Shown: positions 7,213-18,525, numbered from the stretch's first letter. The stretch is 36,340 bases of DNA from Acidimicrobiia bacterium (GCA_009694295.1 SHVJ01000010.1:1-36340); one strand, 5' to 3'. Numbers and translations are program-made. Notes: generated from the letters alone by a model not told the origin.

Positions 7213-9789
7213 ATGGCCCTTGATCCCAACAAGCTGACTCGAAAGACCGCCGAGGTTCTCCAGGCCGCGCAGTCACTCGCGCGCGAACGCAACCACGCCC
7301 AGGTGAGCCCCGAGCATCTGCTCGCGGCCATGGTTGGTCAGCCCGAATCCGTCGTGCTCCCCGTGCTCGAGCGGGTCGGCGTCACCCCATCCGCTGTGCG
7401 GACCCAGGTCGACGAGGCGCTGGCGAAGGTTCCCCAGGTCTATGCCGAGACCGCGCAGCAGGCGCAGCTCTCGCCCGACGCGTTCAAAGTGCTCGAGATC
7501 GCCGACGGTCAACGTACCGATCTCGGCGACGACTATCTCTCGACCGAGCACCTGCTCCTTGCCATGACCGAAGCCGCTGGCGGTGTCGGCGACTTGCTCC
7601 GCGCGCTCGGCGTCACGCACGACGCCGTCCTCGCCGCGCTCAAGGAAGTGCGTGGCAGCCACCGCGTGACCAGCGAGAATCCTGAGGACCAATACCAGGC
7701 GCTCGAAAGGTTCGGCCGCGACCTCACCGAAGAGGCGCGCAAAGGCAAGCTCGACCCGGTCATCGGGCGCGACGACGAGATTCGGCGCGTCATCCAGGTG
7801 CTCTCCCGTCGCACCAAGAACAACCCGGTGCTCATCGGTGAGCCTGGCGTGGGCAAGACCGCGATCGTCGAAGGGCTCGCGCGTCGAATCATTGAAGGCG
7901 ACGTGCCTGAGTCGCTGCGCAACAAGCGACTGATCTCGCTCGACATCGCCAGCATGGTGGCCGGGTCGAAGTATCGCGGTGAGTTCGAAGACCGCATGAA
8001 GGCCGTGCTCAAGGAGATCACCGACGCACAAGGCGAAGTGATCTCGTTCGTCGACGAACTGCACACGATCGTCGGCGCGGGTGGCGCCGAAGGTGCCGTC
8101 GACGCCGGCAACATGATCAAGCCGATGCTCGCCCGCGGTGAGCTGCGCATGATCGGCGCGACGACGCTCGACGAGTTCCGCAAGTACATCGAGAAGGACC
8201 CCGCGCTGGAGCGCCGCTTTCAGCAGGTGTTCGTGGGTGAGCCGTCGGTCGAGGACACGATTGCGATCCTGCGCGGCCTCAAGGAGCGCTACGAGGTGCA
8301 CCACGGTGTGCGCATCCAGGACGCCGCGCTCGTGGCCGCGGCGGTGCTGTCGGACCGCTACATCACTGCGCGCCAACTTCCCGATAAGGCGATCGACCTG
8401 ATTGATGAGTCCGCGTCGCGGTTGCGCATCGAGATCGACTCGATGCCGATCGAGATCGACGTGGTCGAGCGCCGTATCCGTCAGCTCGAGATCGAGAAGG
8501 CCGCGTTGGCCAAGGAGACCGACGACGCGTCGAAGCAGCGCCTCGCCGCGCTGGAGGCCGAGCTCGCTGAGCTGGCTGAGTCGCGCGACGCGATGGTCGC
8601 CCACTGGCAGAACGAGAAGGACGCCATCACCGAGATCCGGGCGCTCAAGGAGCAGCTCGAGCAGGCCCGCAATGAAGCCGAGCGGGCCGAGCGTGAGGGC
8701 GATCTCCAGCGTGCCGCGGAGTTGCGCTACGGCACCATGCGCGACCTCGAGCTCGAGATCGAGGACAAGACCGCCCGCCTCGACGATCTCCAGCGCGAGC
8801 AGAAGATGCTGAAGGAGGAGGTTGACGAGGAGGACGTCGCCGAGATCGTCTCGAAGTGGACCGGCGTCCCCGTGACGCGACTGCTCGAAGGCGAGGTCGC
8901 GAAGCTCATCCGCATGGAAGACGTGCTGCACGGTCGCGTCGTCGGCCAAGACGCGGCGGTCGACGTGGTGGCGAACGCCATCCGTCGCTCACGCGCCGGC
9001 CTGTCGGACGCGAACCGACCGATCGGTTCGTTCCTGTTTCTCGGCCCGACGGGCGTGGGCAAGACCGAGCTCGCACGCAGCCTCGCCGACTTCTTGTTCG
9101 ACGACGAGCGGGCGATGGTCCGCATCGACATGTCGGAGTACCAGGAGAAGCACAACGTGTCGCGCCTCGTCGGCGCGCCTCCGGGGTACGTGGGCTACGA
9201 GGAAGGTGGTCAGCTCACCGAAGCGGTGCGTCGCCGCCCGTACTCGGTGATCCTGCTCGACGAGATCGAGAAGGCCCACTCCGACGTGTTCAACGTGCTG
9301 CTCCAAGTGCTCGACGACGGCCGGCTCACCGACGGGCAGGGCCGTACGGTCGACTTCTCCAACAGCGTGCTGATCATGACGTCGAACCTCGGTGGTGGAT
9401 CAGACGAGAACACGGTGATGAATGTGGTGCGTAACCACTTCAAGCCGGAGTTTCTGAACCGCATCGACGAGATCGTGGTGTTCCACCCGCTCACCCAAGA
9501 GCACATCCGCGAGATCGTGATGTTCCAGGTGGAGCACCTGCGGGCGCGCCTGGCCGAGCGCAACCTCGGCCTGGAGCTCACCGACGCGGCACTCGACCAT
9601 CTTGCGACGGTGGGCTACGACCCCGACTACGGGGCGCGTCCGCTCAAGCGAGTGATCCAAAAGGAGATCGCCGACTCGGTCGCTCTCGGGTTGCTGAAGG
9701 GTGACTACTCCGACGGCGACGTGGTGGTGATCGACGCAGCGAGCGACGGCCAACTCGCGTTCAGCCGCCGCCAAGCCGTCAACGCCTGA
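7213..9789 (+). CDS. clpB: ATP-dependent chaperone ClpB
   Basis: 858 aa, two Walker A motifs ([30 protein letters not shown]), coiled-coil middle domain. Confidence 0.98.
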   Translation: MALDPNKLTRKTAEVLQAAQSLARERNHAQVSPEHLLAAMVGQPESVVLPVLERVGVTPSAVRTQVDEALAKVPQVYAETAQQAQLSPDAFKVLEIADGQRTDLGDDYLSTEHLLLAMTEAAGGVGDLLRALGVTHDAVLAALKEVRGSHRVTSENPEDQYQALERFGRDLTEEARKGKLDPVIGRDDEIRRVIQVLSRRTKNNPVLIGEPGVGKTAIVEGLARRIIEGDVPESLRNKRLISLDIASMVAGSKYRGEFEDRMKAVLKEITDAQGEVISFVDELHTIVGAGGAEGAVDAGNMIKPMLARGELRMIGATTLDEFRKYIEKDPALERRFQQVFVGEPSVEDTIAILRGLKERYEVHHGVRIQDAALVAAAVLSDRYITARQLPDKAIDLIDESASRLRIEIDSMPIEIDVVERRIRQLEIEKAALAKETDDASKQRLAALEAELAELAESRDAMVAHWQNEKDAITEIRALKEQLEQARNEAERAEREGDLQRAAELRYGTMRDLELEIEDKTARLDDLQREQKMLKEEVDEEDVAEIVSKWTGVPVTRLLEGEVAKLIRMEDVLHGRVVGQDAAVDVVANAIRRSRAGLSDANRPIGSFLFLGPTGVGKTELARSLADFLFDDERAMVRIDMSEYQEKHNVSRLVGAPPGYVGYEEGGQLTEAVRRRPYSVILLDEIEKAHSDVFNVLLQVLDDGRLTDGQGRTVDFSNSVLIMTSNLGGGSDENTVMNVVRNHFKPEFLNRIDEIVVFHPLTQEHIREIVMFQVEHLRARLAERNLGLELTDAALDHLATVGYDPDYGARPLKRVIQKEIADSVALGLLKGDYSDGDVVVIDAASDGQLAFSRRQAVNA

Positions 9790-9790
9790 G

Positions 9791-10186
9791 TCAGGCTCCC
9801 GGCGAGGAGACGGTAAGGCCGTGAGCCTCGGCCGCTTCGATTGTCCGGCGGTCGTACGAGAAGAAGACGACATCGGCAGATCCGAGGGTGAGGGCCGTGG
9901 CTACGTGGATCGCGTCGAGTGACCGCAGGTTTGGTGGATCTAGCCGCGCGGCTGCGTCGAGGACGGGGCGATCTACCGACATCAGTTCGAACGAAAGGAT
10001 TGCCGCGCGTGCTCGGGCACTCCCGGTGTCACCGTGCCGTCGACGCGCTCCCCGGACCACCTCCGTGATGGCGAGTTCACTCGTAGTCCGAGTTGCGTGT
10101 TCCAAGGCGGAACGCAACGCGCTCGACTCGGGTTCGTCGACGACCAACTTCACAAGTGCCGATGACTCGACGTACGCGGTCGTCAC
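9791..10186 (-). CDS. vapC: PIN-domain toxin, VapC family
   Basis: VTTAYVESSALVKLVVDEPESSALRSAL...LRSLDAIHVATAL; GTGA overlap with upstream antitoxin gene. Confidence 0.88.
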   Translation of the reverse strand: MTTAYVESSALVKLVVDEPESSALRSALEHATRTTSELAITEVVRGARRRHGDTGSARARAAILSFELMSVDRPVLDAAARLDPPNLRSLDAIHVATALTLGSADVVFFSYDRRTIEAAEAHGLTVSSPGA

Positions 10187-10455
10187 TCCTTGCCTTCCCG
10201 ATCTTCCATCAGGCCCTTCGTCCCCGAGTAGGGCTCGGTAGCAGGGAGGGGCGGCGGTGGCGGCCACGGAGCTTCCGCTGGCTTGAGTCGACCGTCACGC
10301 CGCATGCGCTCGATGGGATCGTCGGGATCGCGAACCGGTACGAGCGCGGCAACCGTGTGACCGTGCTCGGTCACCTCGAGCGATTCGCCGTCCTTCACCC
10401 GTTGCACGTACACGCTGAGGTTCTGTCGCAACTCGCGAATGCCCACCCGATCCAT
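10183..10455 (-). CDS. vapB: Antitoxin, Phd/YefM (VapB-type) family
   Basis: MDRVGIRELRQNLSVYVQRVKDGESLEVTEHGHTVAALVPV; start placed at the second Met (10455) from the -10 position. Confidence 0.88.
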   Translation of the reverse strand: MDRVGIRELRQNLSVYVQRVKDGESLEVTEHGHTVAALVPVRDPDDPIERMRRDGRLKPAEAPWPPPPPLPATEPYSGTKGLMEDREGKE

Positions 10456-10462
10456 GTAGCAC

Positions 10463-10468
10463 ATGGTA
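10463..10468 (-). promoter_or_regulatory. Candidate -10 (TACCAT) 7 nt before the vapB ATG
   Basis: minus: TACCAT-gtgctac-ATG; overlapped by direct repeat TGTGCTAC x2. Confidence 0.5.
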
Positions 10469-10478
10469 GCACAATCTG

Positions 10479-10997
10479 TCAGGTCGACGTCGACGTCTTC
10501 GTGGCTTCGATGTGCACGGCGTCAGTAGCGCCGCTGGTTGCTCGGATGGTCAATGACAGATGGGCGCCCAACTTGGCGGCCGGAATGACCTTGATGACGA
10601 CCCGGAGTTGTGCGAACTCCCCAGTGGCGACCACTGGAGCGAAGAAGTTTGCTGTGTCGCCAGCCGTGACTGGCTTCGTCACGTCGTGGCGGCCGCTGAG
10701 GTAGCGAACGCGAAAGCCCTGACTCGGAGGCGAAGCCGAGATGGTGAAGATGTCGCGGTCCGTACCGTCGTTCTGGACACGGATCACGAGCACGGTTCGC
10801 CTGTCGACGATCACCTCGCGCTGCTGACCGACGCCGTCGGAGTTGTAGATGTTGTCGCCGGTGAGGGTGTTGCCGTTCCGTCCGACGATGACGAGGTCGG
10901 GTTGCGACGCCGACTGCCCGGCCGCGGCCGCGGGTGAGAGCGCCAGCGTCAACGCGACCACGAGGAGGACTCCGCCTCGCGACACGATTTCGAGCAT
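10479..10997 (-). CDS. Putative secreted single-domain protein of unknown function
   Basis: MLEIVSRGGVLLVVALTLALSPAAAAGQS signal peptide; PDLVIVGRNGNTLTGDNIYNSDG...VIRVQNDGTDRDIFTI; GGAGG SD just upstream. Confidence 0.75.
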   Translation of the reverse strand: MLEIVSRGGVLLVVALTLALSPAAAAGQSASQPDLVIVGRNGNTLTGDNIYNSDGVGQQREVIVDRRTVLVIRVQNDGTDRDIFTISASPPSQGFRVRYLSGRHDVTKPVTAGDTANFFAPVVATGEFAQLRVVIKVIPAAKLGAHLSLTIRATSGATDAVHIEATKTSTST

Positions 10998-11008
10998 AGC
11001 CTCCGCGC

Positions 11009-12178
11009 ATGGCGGCTCCGTCGGAGACGGAAGCGATCGCGGCAACCGAGCGTTGGTTCACGGCGCGCGGTCTTCCTCACTTCATCTTTCGGTACAGCGC
11101 ATCGCGCGACGTGTGGACGCGCGCAGTTCCATTGCTCACGCTGGTTGCGCTCGGCGAAGTTGCTGCCAACGCGCCGAGCGACGACTTCCCGGTGTGGGGG
11201 AGCGTGCTCGCGTGCGTCCTGGCGTTCGCGGCCGTGCTCGGCGTTTGGGCGGTCGCGAATCGGCTTCGACATCGGCCGCTGTTTGCGCGGCCCGAAAACG
11301 TCGGTCTGGTCGAAGTTGCGATGTTCGTCGTCGTTCCAGCACTCGTGCCGATCATCGCGAGCTCGCAATGGCGATCGGGGGTGATCACGGGTGGCGCCAA
11401 TGTGCTGCTGCTCGCGCTCATCTACGTGACAACGAGCTATGGCGTCGTGCCGATGGCTCGGTGGGCCGTCGGGCACGGCGCGCGCCAGGTGTTGACCGTC
11501 TCGGGCGTGTTGGTGCGCGCGTTGCCCCTGCTCCTCCTCGTCGTGATCGTCGTCTTCTATACGACCGAGCCAGCACAGATTGCTCACGCACTGACCTGGC
11601 CGCTCATCGCCGTTGCGGTCGGCTTCTTCTTGCTCGTCGCCACATTGTTCGCGGCGATCCGCGTACCGGGGCAGGTCGGGGAGTTGGCCCATGCCGAGTC
11701 ATGGGCGGTGCTGAAGGAGCGCACCGTTCCTACGCCAGCCGGTCCGCTGGCCCGTCGTCTGCCAAGTCGCCCGCCCGAACCGCCGCTGCTGTCGCGCAAG
11801 GAATGGCTCAACGTCGGTTTGGTCGTCCTGGCCACCGAGGCGATCCTCGTGTTGCTCGTCGGCGCGGCGATGTTCGGATTCCTGGTCATCCTCGGAACCC
11901 TGACGGTGCCCCCCGATCTGATGCACACGTGGATTGGCGAAGCACCCGACGCCCTGGTCTCGTTCAACCTCTTCGACACCAAGCTCGCCGTGACCTCCGA
12001 ACTCCTGAAGACGGCGTCGTTCCTGGCCGGATTTTCCGCTTTGCAGTTCACCGTTGCGTTGCTGTCCGACGGCACCCAGCAGGAGGAGTTCCTGCACCAG
12101 CTGCGCGAAGAGATGCGCGAGTCGCTCGCCGCACGCGCGGTGTACCTCACCGCAGCCATCCGGCGTGCCCGCACATAG
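11009..12178 (+). CDS. Polytopic membrane protein of unknown function
   Basis: 389 aa with many hydrophobic segments; preferred over the overlapping Arg-rich 10849..12234 frame. Confidence 0.8.
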   Translation: MAAPSETEAIAATERWFTARGLPHFIFRYSASRDVWTRAVPLLTLVALGEVAANAPSDDFPVWGSVLACVLAFAAVLGVWAVANRLRHRPLFARPENVGLVEVAMFVVVPALVPIIASSQWRSGVITGGANVLLLALIYVTTSYGVVPMARWAVGHGARQVLTVSGVLVRALPLLLLVVIVVFYTTEPAQIAHALTWPLIAVAVGFFLLVATLFAAIRVPGQVGELAHAESWAVLKERTVPTPAGPLARRLPSRPPEPPLLSRKEWLNVGLVVLATEAILVLLVGAAMFGFLVILGTLTVPPDLMHTWIGEAPDALVSFNLFDTKLAVTSELLKTASFLAGFSALQFTVALLSDGTQQEEFLHQLREEMRESLAARAVYLTAAIRRART

Positions 12179-13567
<1,389 letters not shown>

Positions 13568-13571
13568 GAGC

Positions 13572-14861
13572 GTGAGGGTTCTCGTCGTCGGGAGCGGCGG
13601 ACGGGAGCACGCGCTGTGTTGGACCCTGGCGCGCAGCGCTTCGGTCGATGAGGTGATCGCCGCGCCGGGCAACCCCGGGATCGAGTCCGTTGGCCGCTGC
13701 GTGTCGATTGATCCGAAAGACCCCGCGGCCGTCGCGCAGCTGGCTGATGATCTCGACGCCAACCTTGTGCTCGGGGGATCGGAAGAGAGCCTCGTGCGCG
13801 GCCTGGTCGATGCCGTGCAGGCGCGAGGTCGACATGCCTTTGGCCCCACAGCCCAGGCCGCCCATCTCGAGGGCTCCAAGGCGTGGATGAAGGAAGTGGT
13901 TGCCGAGGCCGGTGTGCCGACGGCGCGTCACGCCACATTCACCGCCGCGGACCAAGACGCCGCGCTCCAGTTCCTCACCACACTCGACGGCTTGTACGTG
14001 GTGAAGACCGACGGTTTGGCGGGCGGCAAGGGTGTGGTCGTCACCGAGTCGCTCGACGAGGCCCGCGACGCGGTTCGCGCCTACCTCTCGGGTTCGGCGT
14101 TCGGCGATGCCGGCCGCACGCTGGTCATCGAAGAGGGGATGCGCGGCCCCGAGCTCTCGCTGCTCGTGGTGTGCAACGGCGACGTGGATGGTGCGGCGCC
14201 CCTCGCCCCGGCCCAGGACTTCAAGCGCATCGGCGACGGCGACGTCGGTCCCAACACCGGCGGCATGGGCGCGTACTCACCGGTGCCGATTGTGGGCGAC
14301 GGCGTGGTGGAACAAGTGATGGTCGAGGCTGTGCGCCCCACGTTGCGCGCGCTGGCCGCGCGCGGGATCGAATACCGCGGCATCCTCTACGCGGGCCTGA
14401 TGCTGACAGCCGTTGGGCCGAAGCTCGTGGAGTACAACGTGCGCTTCGGCGATCCCGAGTGCCAGGTCGTCGTGCCGCGACTCACAACCGATCTCGGTGA
14501 GCTCTGCCTCGCATCGGCGAGCGGCAAGCCGCTCCCCGAAGTTCGCTGCTCGACGGATGCGTGGGTCACTGTCGTGCTCGCGAGCGAGAGCTATCCGGCG
14601 TCGCCGCGCACTGGCGACCCCATCGAGGGACTCGACGCGGCCGAAGCGCTGCCCAGCGTGGTGCTCTTCCATGCGGGTACTGCTCGCGACGACCGCGGCC
14701 GACTGGTGACGGCAGGAGGACGCGTTCTCAACGTGACCGCGTCCGCTCCTACGTTGGGCGAAGCGCGCGATCGCGCGTACGGCGCGGCCGCACTGATCAA
14801 CTGGCCGGGGATGCAGTTCCGCCACGACATCGCAGCAGAGGCCGCGGGAGTCTCGGCGTGA
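13572..14861 (+). CDS. purD: Phosphoribosylamine-glycine ligase
   Basis: VRVLVVGSGGREHALCWTLARS...GGMGAYSPVP...EYNVRFGDPECQ; GTG start. Confidence 0.97.
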   Translation: MRVLVVGSGGREHALCWTLARSASVDEVIAAPGNPGIESVGRCVSIDPKDPAAVAQLADDLDANLVLGGSEESLVRGLVDAVQARGRHAFGPTAQAAHLEGSKAWMKEVVAEAGVPTARHATFTAADQDAALQFLTTLDGLYVVKTDGLAGGKGVVVTESLDEARDAVRAYLSGSAFGDAGRTLVIEEGMRGPELSLLVVCNGDVDGAAPLAPAQDFKRIGDGDVGPNTGGMGAYSPVPIVGDGVVEQVMVEAVRPTLRALAARGIEYRGILYAGLMLTAVGPKLVEYNVRFGDPECQVVVPRLTTDLGELCLASASGKPLPEVRCSTDAWVTVVLASESYPASPRTGDPIEGLDAAEALPSVVLFHAGTARDDRGRLVTAGGRVLNVTASAPTLGEARDRAYGAAALINWPGMQFRHDIAAEAAGVSA

Positions 14862-14866
14862 ACGCT

Positions 14867-15205
14867 CTAGAAGAGATCTGTCGGCCGCTTCTGGTGGCGG
14901 CTCATGTTGGTGATTCCAGAGCGCCGGGGTCCGGGCGCGCGCACGCCAGCGGCGACGAGGGCACAGTCGATGCAGCGGGTGGGTTGACGCTTGCGGGTGG
15001 TAGGCACGATGCACTGCGAGCACCAAAGCTCGCCGCAGTCGTCGCACTTGCCGACGGCCCGCGCGGCGAAATGCTTGGCGCAGGCACCGAGGAAGGCGGG
15101 CCGAGCGGTCCCGTTGGTCCCGAGCGCGTGGCCGTTCCCATTGCCGTTCGGGTAGCCCGCGCCGTTCCCGTTCCCGTTCTCCGTGCCCCATTGGTCCGCT
15201 CGCAC
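14867..15205 (-). CDS. Small B-box/zinc-ribbon-like Cys-rich protein with Asn-Gly-rich N-terminus
   Basis: CAKHFAARAVGKCDDCGELWCSQCIVPTTRKRQPTRCIDCAL; NGNGNGAGYPNGNGNG. Confidence 0.75.
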   Translation of the reverse strand: MRADQWGTENGNGNGAGYPNGNGNGHALGTNGTARPAFLGACAKHFAARAVGKCDDCGELWCSQCIVPTTRKRQPTRCIDCALVAAGVRAPGPRRSGITNMSRHQKRPTDLF

Positions 15206-15282
15206 GCCTTCGCCTCCCGTGGTACTCGTGTACGCGTTGCACCCCGCCGTGGCTCACCGCGAGCGACTCTGTCGCCCGTACA

Positions 15283-16599
15283 GTGTCGGCAGGGAGGGAC
15301 CGGCCCTTGATCCCCCGTTATGCCCTATCGCCCATGGCGGACCTGTTCGCTGACGAGGCTCGATACGCCACCTGGCTCGAGGTGGAGATCCTCGCGACCG
15401 AAGCCCAGGCCGAGGCGGGTGTGGTCCCAGCCGAGGCCGCCGTAGCCATCCGGGCCCGAGCGGGCTTCGACGTCGCCGCGATCGAGGCCCGGGAGCGGGT
15501 CACCGACCACGACGTGGCGGCCTTCGTGGATGTGGTCCAGGAGCGGGTCGGGCTGCCCGAGGGGGCGTGGGTCCACCATGGCCTCACGTCGAGCGACGTC
15601 GTCGACACCGCACTTTCGGTGACTCTCGTCCGCGCCTGCGACCTGCTCCTCGTGGCGGTCGACGACCTCGAAGCGGCGATCGCCGTCCGGGCGCGGGAGC
15701 ACCGCTCCACGCCGATGGTGGGTCGCACCCACGGGATCCACGCCGAGCCCACCACGTTCGGGGCGAAGATCGCTCTGTGGGCGCTTCAGGTTCGACGCGA
15801 TCGGGTGCGACTGGAACGCGCTCGCGAGGCGATCGCGGTCGGGAAGTTGTCGGGCGCGGTCGGCACGTATTCGAACGTCGCGCCCGAGGTCGAGGCGTAC
15901 GTGTGCGAGCACCTCGGGCTCCAACCGGTGCCGGCAACTCAGGTGATCACGCGGGATCGCCACGCTGAGCTCCTGTACGCCTGTGCGTCGCTCGGTGCCG
16001 CCGTCGAGACGTTCGCGCTCGAGATCCGACACCTCCAGCGCACCGAGGTCGGCGAAGCCGAAGAGCCCTTCCGCTCGGGGGAGCAGAAGGGCTCGAGCGC
16101 GATGCCACACAAGCGAAACCCGGTGAAGTGCGAGCAGCTCTGTGGTCTGGCCCGCGTGTTGCGCGCCAACGTGGTCCCGGGGCTCGAGAACGTGGCGCTG
16201 TGGCACGAACGTGATATTTCGCACTCATCGGTGGAGCGGATCGTGCTCCCCGACTCCTTGATGCTCGCCTATTACCTAGCGGTGAAGTTCCGCGCGATCG
16301 TGGAGGGGATGGTCGTGAAGCCGGAGCGCATGCTCGAGAACCTCGACGCGTCGTTCGGTCTCGTGTTTAGCCAACCGGTGCTCCTCGCCCTCGTCGAGTT
16401 CGGGGTATCCCGCGACGACGCGTATCGGCTCGCGCAGCGCAACGCGATGCGCACATGGGACGAGCGTCGTCCATTCCTCGACGTTCTGCGCGAAGACCCG
16501 GAGGTGACGGCAGTGCTCGACGACGCCCGCCTCGTCGCATGCTTCGATCTCGACCACGCGCTCGCGAACGCCGGGCGGTCGGTGGACGCGCTCTCGTGA
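15283..16599 (+). CDS. purB: Adenylosuccinate lyase
   Basis: RPLIPRYALSPMADLFADEARYATWLEVE...GSSAMPHKRNPVKCEQ; true start may be TTG at 15307. Confidence 0.96.
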   Translation: MSAGRDRPLIPRYALSPMADLFADEARYATWLEVEILATEAQAEAGVVPAEAAVAIRARAGFDVAAIEARERVTDHDVAAFVDVVQERVGLPEGAWVHHGLTSSDVVDTALSVTLVRACDLLLVAVDDLEAAIAVRAREHRSTPMVGRTHGIHAEPTTFGAKIALWALQVRRDRVRLERAREAIAVGKLSGAVGTYSNVAPEVEAYVCEHLGLQPVPATQVITRDRHAELLYACASLGAAVETFALEIRHLQRTEVGEAEEPFRSGEQKGSSAMPHKRNPVKCEQLCGLARVLRANVVPGLENVALWHERDISHSSVERIVLPDSLMLAYYLAVKFRAIVEGMVVKPERMLENLDASFGLVFSQPVLLALVEFGVSRDDAYRLAQRNAMRTWDERRPFLDVLREDPEVTAVLDDARLVACFDLDHALANAGRSVDALS

Positions 16600-17480
16600 C
16601 GCGCCTCGCGCTCCCGCACCGTTACACCGGCAAGGTCCGCGATCTCTACGAGGTCGGTCACGACCGGATGCTGATCGTCGCGTCGGACCGCATCTCGGTG
16701 TTCGACGTCGTGCTTCCCGACCTGGTGCCCGACAAGGGCCGGGCCTTGACCGCGTTGGCGACCTTCTGGTTTGAGCGCACCGCCGACGTGTGGCCCAACC
16801 ACGTGGTGTCGTCGGATCCGACCGACTTCCCCGAGACGGCAGGACCAGACGTGGCCGGACGGGCGATGCTCGTACGGGCGGCCCGACCGATCCGGCTGGA
16901 GTGCATCGCGCGCGGCTACCTGTTCGGCTCGGCGTGGTCCGAGTACCAAGGCGGCGGCACGGTGAATGGGGTTGGCCTGCGTTCGGGACTGCGCCAGGCC
17001 GAACGCCTCGACGAGCCGATCTTCACGTCCACCACCAAGGCCGAAGCGGGACACGACGAAGCATTGACCGACGCTGAGGCCGCCGCACTTGTGGGCGACG
17101 GCGTGTTCGAGCAGGTACGGGACGCGACCCTGGCGATCTACGCGATGGGCGCCGCGCATGCCGCGGACTCGGGGCTGATCCTCGCCGACACGAAGCTCGA
17201 GTTCGGCACGGTCGACGACACGGTGATCGTGATCGACGAGATGATGACGTGCGACTCGTCGCGATACTGGTCGGCGGAGGAGTACGAGGTGGGTACGTCG
17301 CCCCCGTCGTTCGACAAGCAGTACGTGCGTGACCACTACCTCGCACTCGGCTGGGACCAGAAGCCCCCGGCACCTGCGTTGCCCGCCGAGGTGATCGCCG
17401 GGACGCGCGCCCGCTACGTCGAGGCCTACGAGATGCTCACCACCCACAGTTTCGACGAATGGCACGGCGCCGACGAGTGA
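16596..17480 (+). CDS. purC: SAICAR synthase
   Basis: LPHRYTGKVRDLYEVGHDRMLIVASDRISVFDVVLPDLVPDKGRALT; GTGA overlap with purB. Confidence 0.96.
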   Translation: MTRLALPHRYTGKVRDLYEVGHDRMLIVASDRISVFDVVLPDLVPDKGRALTALATFWFERTADVWPNHVVSSDPTDFPETAGPDVAGRAMLVRAARPIRLECIARGYLFGSAWSEYQGGGTVNGVGLRSGLRQAERLDEPIFTSTTKAEAGHDEALTDAEAAALVGDGVFEQVRDATLAIYAMGAAHAADSGLILADTKLEFGTVDDTVIVIDEMMTCDSSRYWSAEEYEVGTSPPSFDKQYVRDHYLALGWDQKPPAPALPAEVIAGTRARYVEAYEMLTTHSFDEWHGADE

Positions 17481-17486
17481 AGAACG

Positions 17487-17535
17487 GAGCGAGTGACGCT
17501 GCGTTGTAAATATGACGGCGGAGCGTCACTTGCTC
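17487..17535. repeat. 14-bp imperfect inverted repeat (GAGCGAGTGACGCT / AGCGTCACTTGCTC, 13/14) around an AT-rich 21-nt centre, purC-purS intergenic
   Basis: Arms 17487-17500 and 17522-17535. Confidence 0.7.
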
Positions 17536-17574
17536 GGGTTGGGGACGGGTCGCGGACCGGGTGAGACCACCGCG

Positions 17575-17580
17575 TAGATT
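17575..17580 (+). promoter_or_regulatory. Candidate -10 (TAGATT) 7 nt before GTG 17588 (purS, leaderless)
   Basis: TAGATT-gggtggc-GTGATG. Confidence 0.5.
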
Positions 17581-17587
17581 GGGTGGC

Positions 17588-17845
17588 GTGATGTTCGAGG
17601 CGCGGGTTGACGTGAAGCACTTGCCGGGCATTGCCGACCCGCAAGGTGCGACCGTCGAGCGCTCGTTGCCTGCGCTGGGTTACACGAACGTGTCGGAGGT
17701 GCACATCGGCAAGCTGATCCGACTCGTGCTCGACGCGTCCGACGAGGCCGCGGCCCGCGCCCAGGTCGCCGAGATGTGTGAGCGGCTGCTCGCGAACCCA
17801 GTGATCGAGGCATACGAGATTCAGATCAGCGAGCTCGCGTCGTAG
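17588..17845 (+). CDS. purS: FGAM synthase subunit PurS
   Basis: MFEARVDVKHLPGIADPQGATVERSLPALGYTNVSEVHIGKLIRL; start GTG 17588 or ATG 17591. Confidence 0.93.
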   Translation: MMFEARVDVKHLPGIADPQGATVERSLPALGYTNVSEVHIGKLIRLVLDASDEAAARAQVAEMCERLLANPVIEAYEIQISELAS

Positions 17846-18525
17846 TGAGCACACGCGTCGCAGTCATCGTGTTTCCGGGCACGAACTGCGAGCTTGATGT
17901 GCAGCACGCGCTCGAACAGCTCGGCGGCACTGCCGAGCTCGTGTTCCACACCGAGACCAGCCTTGGCGGCGCCGACGCCGTCGTCGTGCCGGGCGGCTTC
18001 GCACATGGCGACTATCTCCGCACTGGCGCACTGGCTCGTTTCTCACCGGTGATGGCTGCGGTCGGTGAGCACGCCGCGGCGGGCGGACCAGTCGTCGGCA
18101 TCTGCAACGGCTTCCAAGTCCTGACCGAAGCCGGGCTGTTGCCGGGCGCGCTCCAGAAGAACGCCGGCTTGAAGTTCTTGTGCGAGACGGTGGAGTGCCG
18201 CGTCGACTCGACGCACTCGGTGCTCACCTCGGGCGCCGCGCTCGGCGCGGTGCTGCGCCTGCCGATCAACCACTTCGAGGGCAACTACATCTGCGACGCG
18301 GCCACGCTCGACCAGCTGAGGGCCGACGACCGCATCGTGCTGCGCTACGTGGACAACCCGAATGGCGCGCTCGACGACATCGCCGGGATCCGCAACGAGC
18401 ACGGCAACGTGGTTGGGCTCATGCCCCATCCCGAGCGCGCGAGTGACACGGTGCTCGGCTCGGCCGACGGTGTCGTGCTGCTCCAGTCGCTGCTCGACGC
18501 GGCGACCGCTCGCTCCGCCGTCTGA
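17845..18525 (+). CDS. purQ: FGAM synthase subunit PurQ (glutaminase)
   Basis: VAVIVFPGTNCELDVQHALEQLGG...GICNGFQVLTEAGLLPGAL; TAGTG overlap with purS. Confidence 0.96.
   Translation: MSTRVAVIVFPGTNCELDVQHALEQLGGTAELVFHTETSLGGADAVVVPGGFAHGDYLRTGALARFSPVMAAVGEHAAAGGPVVGICNGFQVLTEAGLLPGALQKNAGLKFLCETVECRVDSTHSVLTSGAALGAVLRLPINHFEGNYICDAATLDQLRADDRIVLRYVDNPNGALDDIAGIRNEHGNVVGLMPHPERASDTVLGSADGVVLLQSLLDAATARSAV

Noticed and set aside
5675-7237. 520-aa plus-strand ORF across dnaJ end, hspR and the DUF2510 gene
   Set aside because: Overlaps two real genes in other frames; Ser/Arg/Thr-rich nonsense composition.
7273-8949. 558-aa minus-strand ORF antisense to clpB
   Set aside because: Shadow ORF of clpB with no domain signal.
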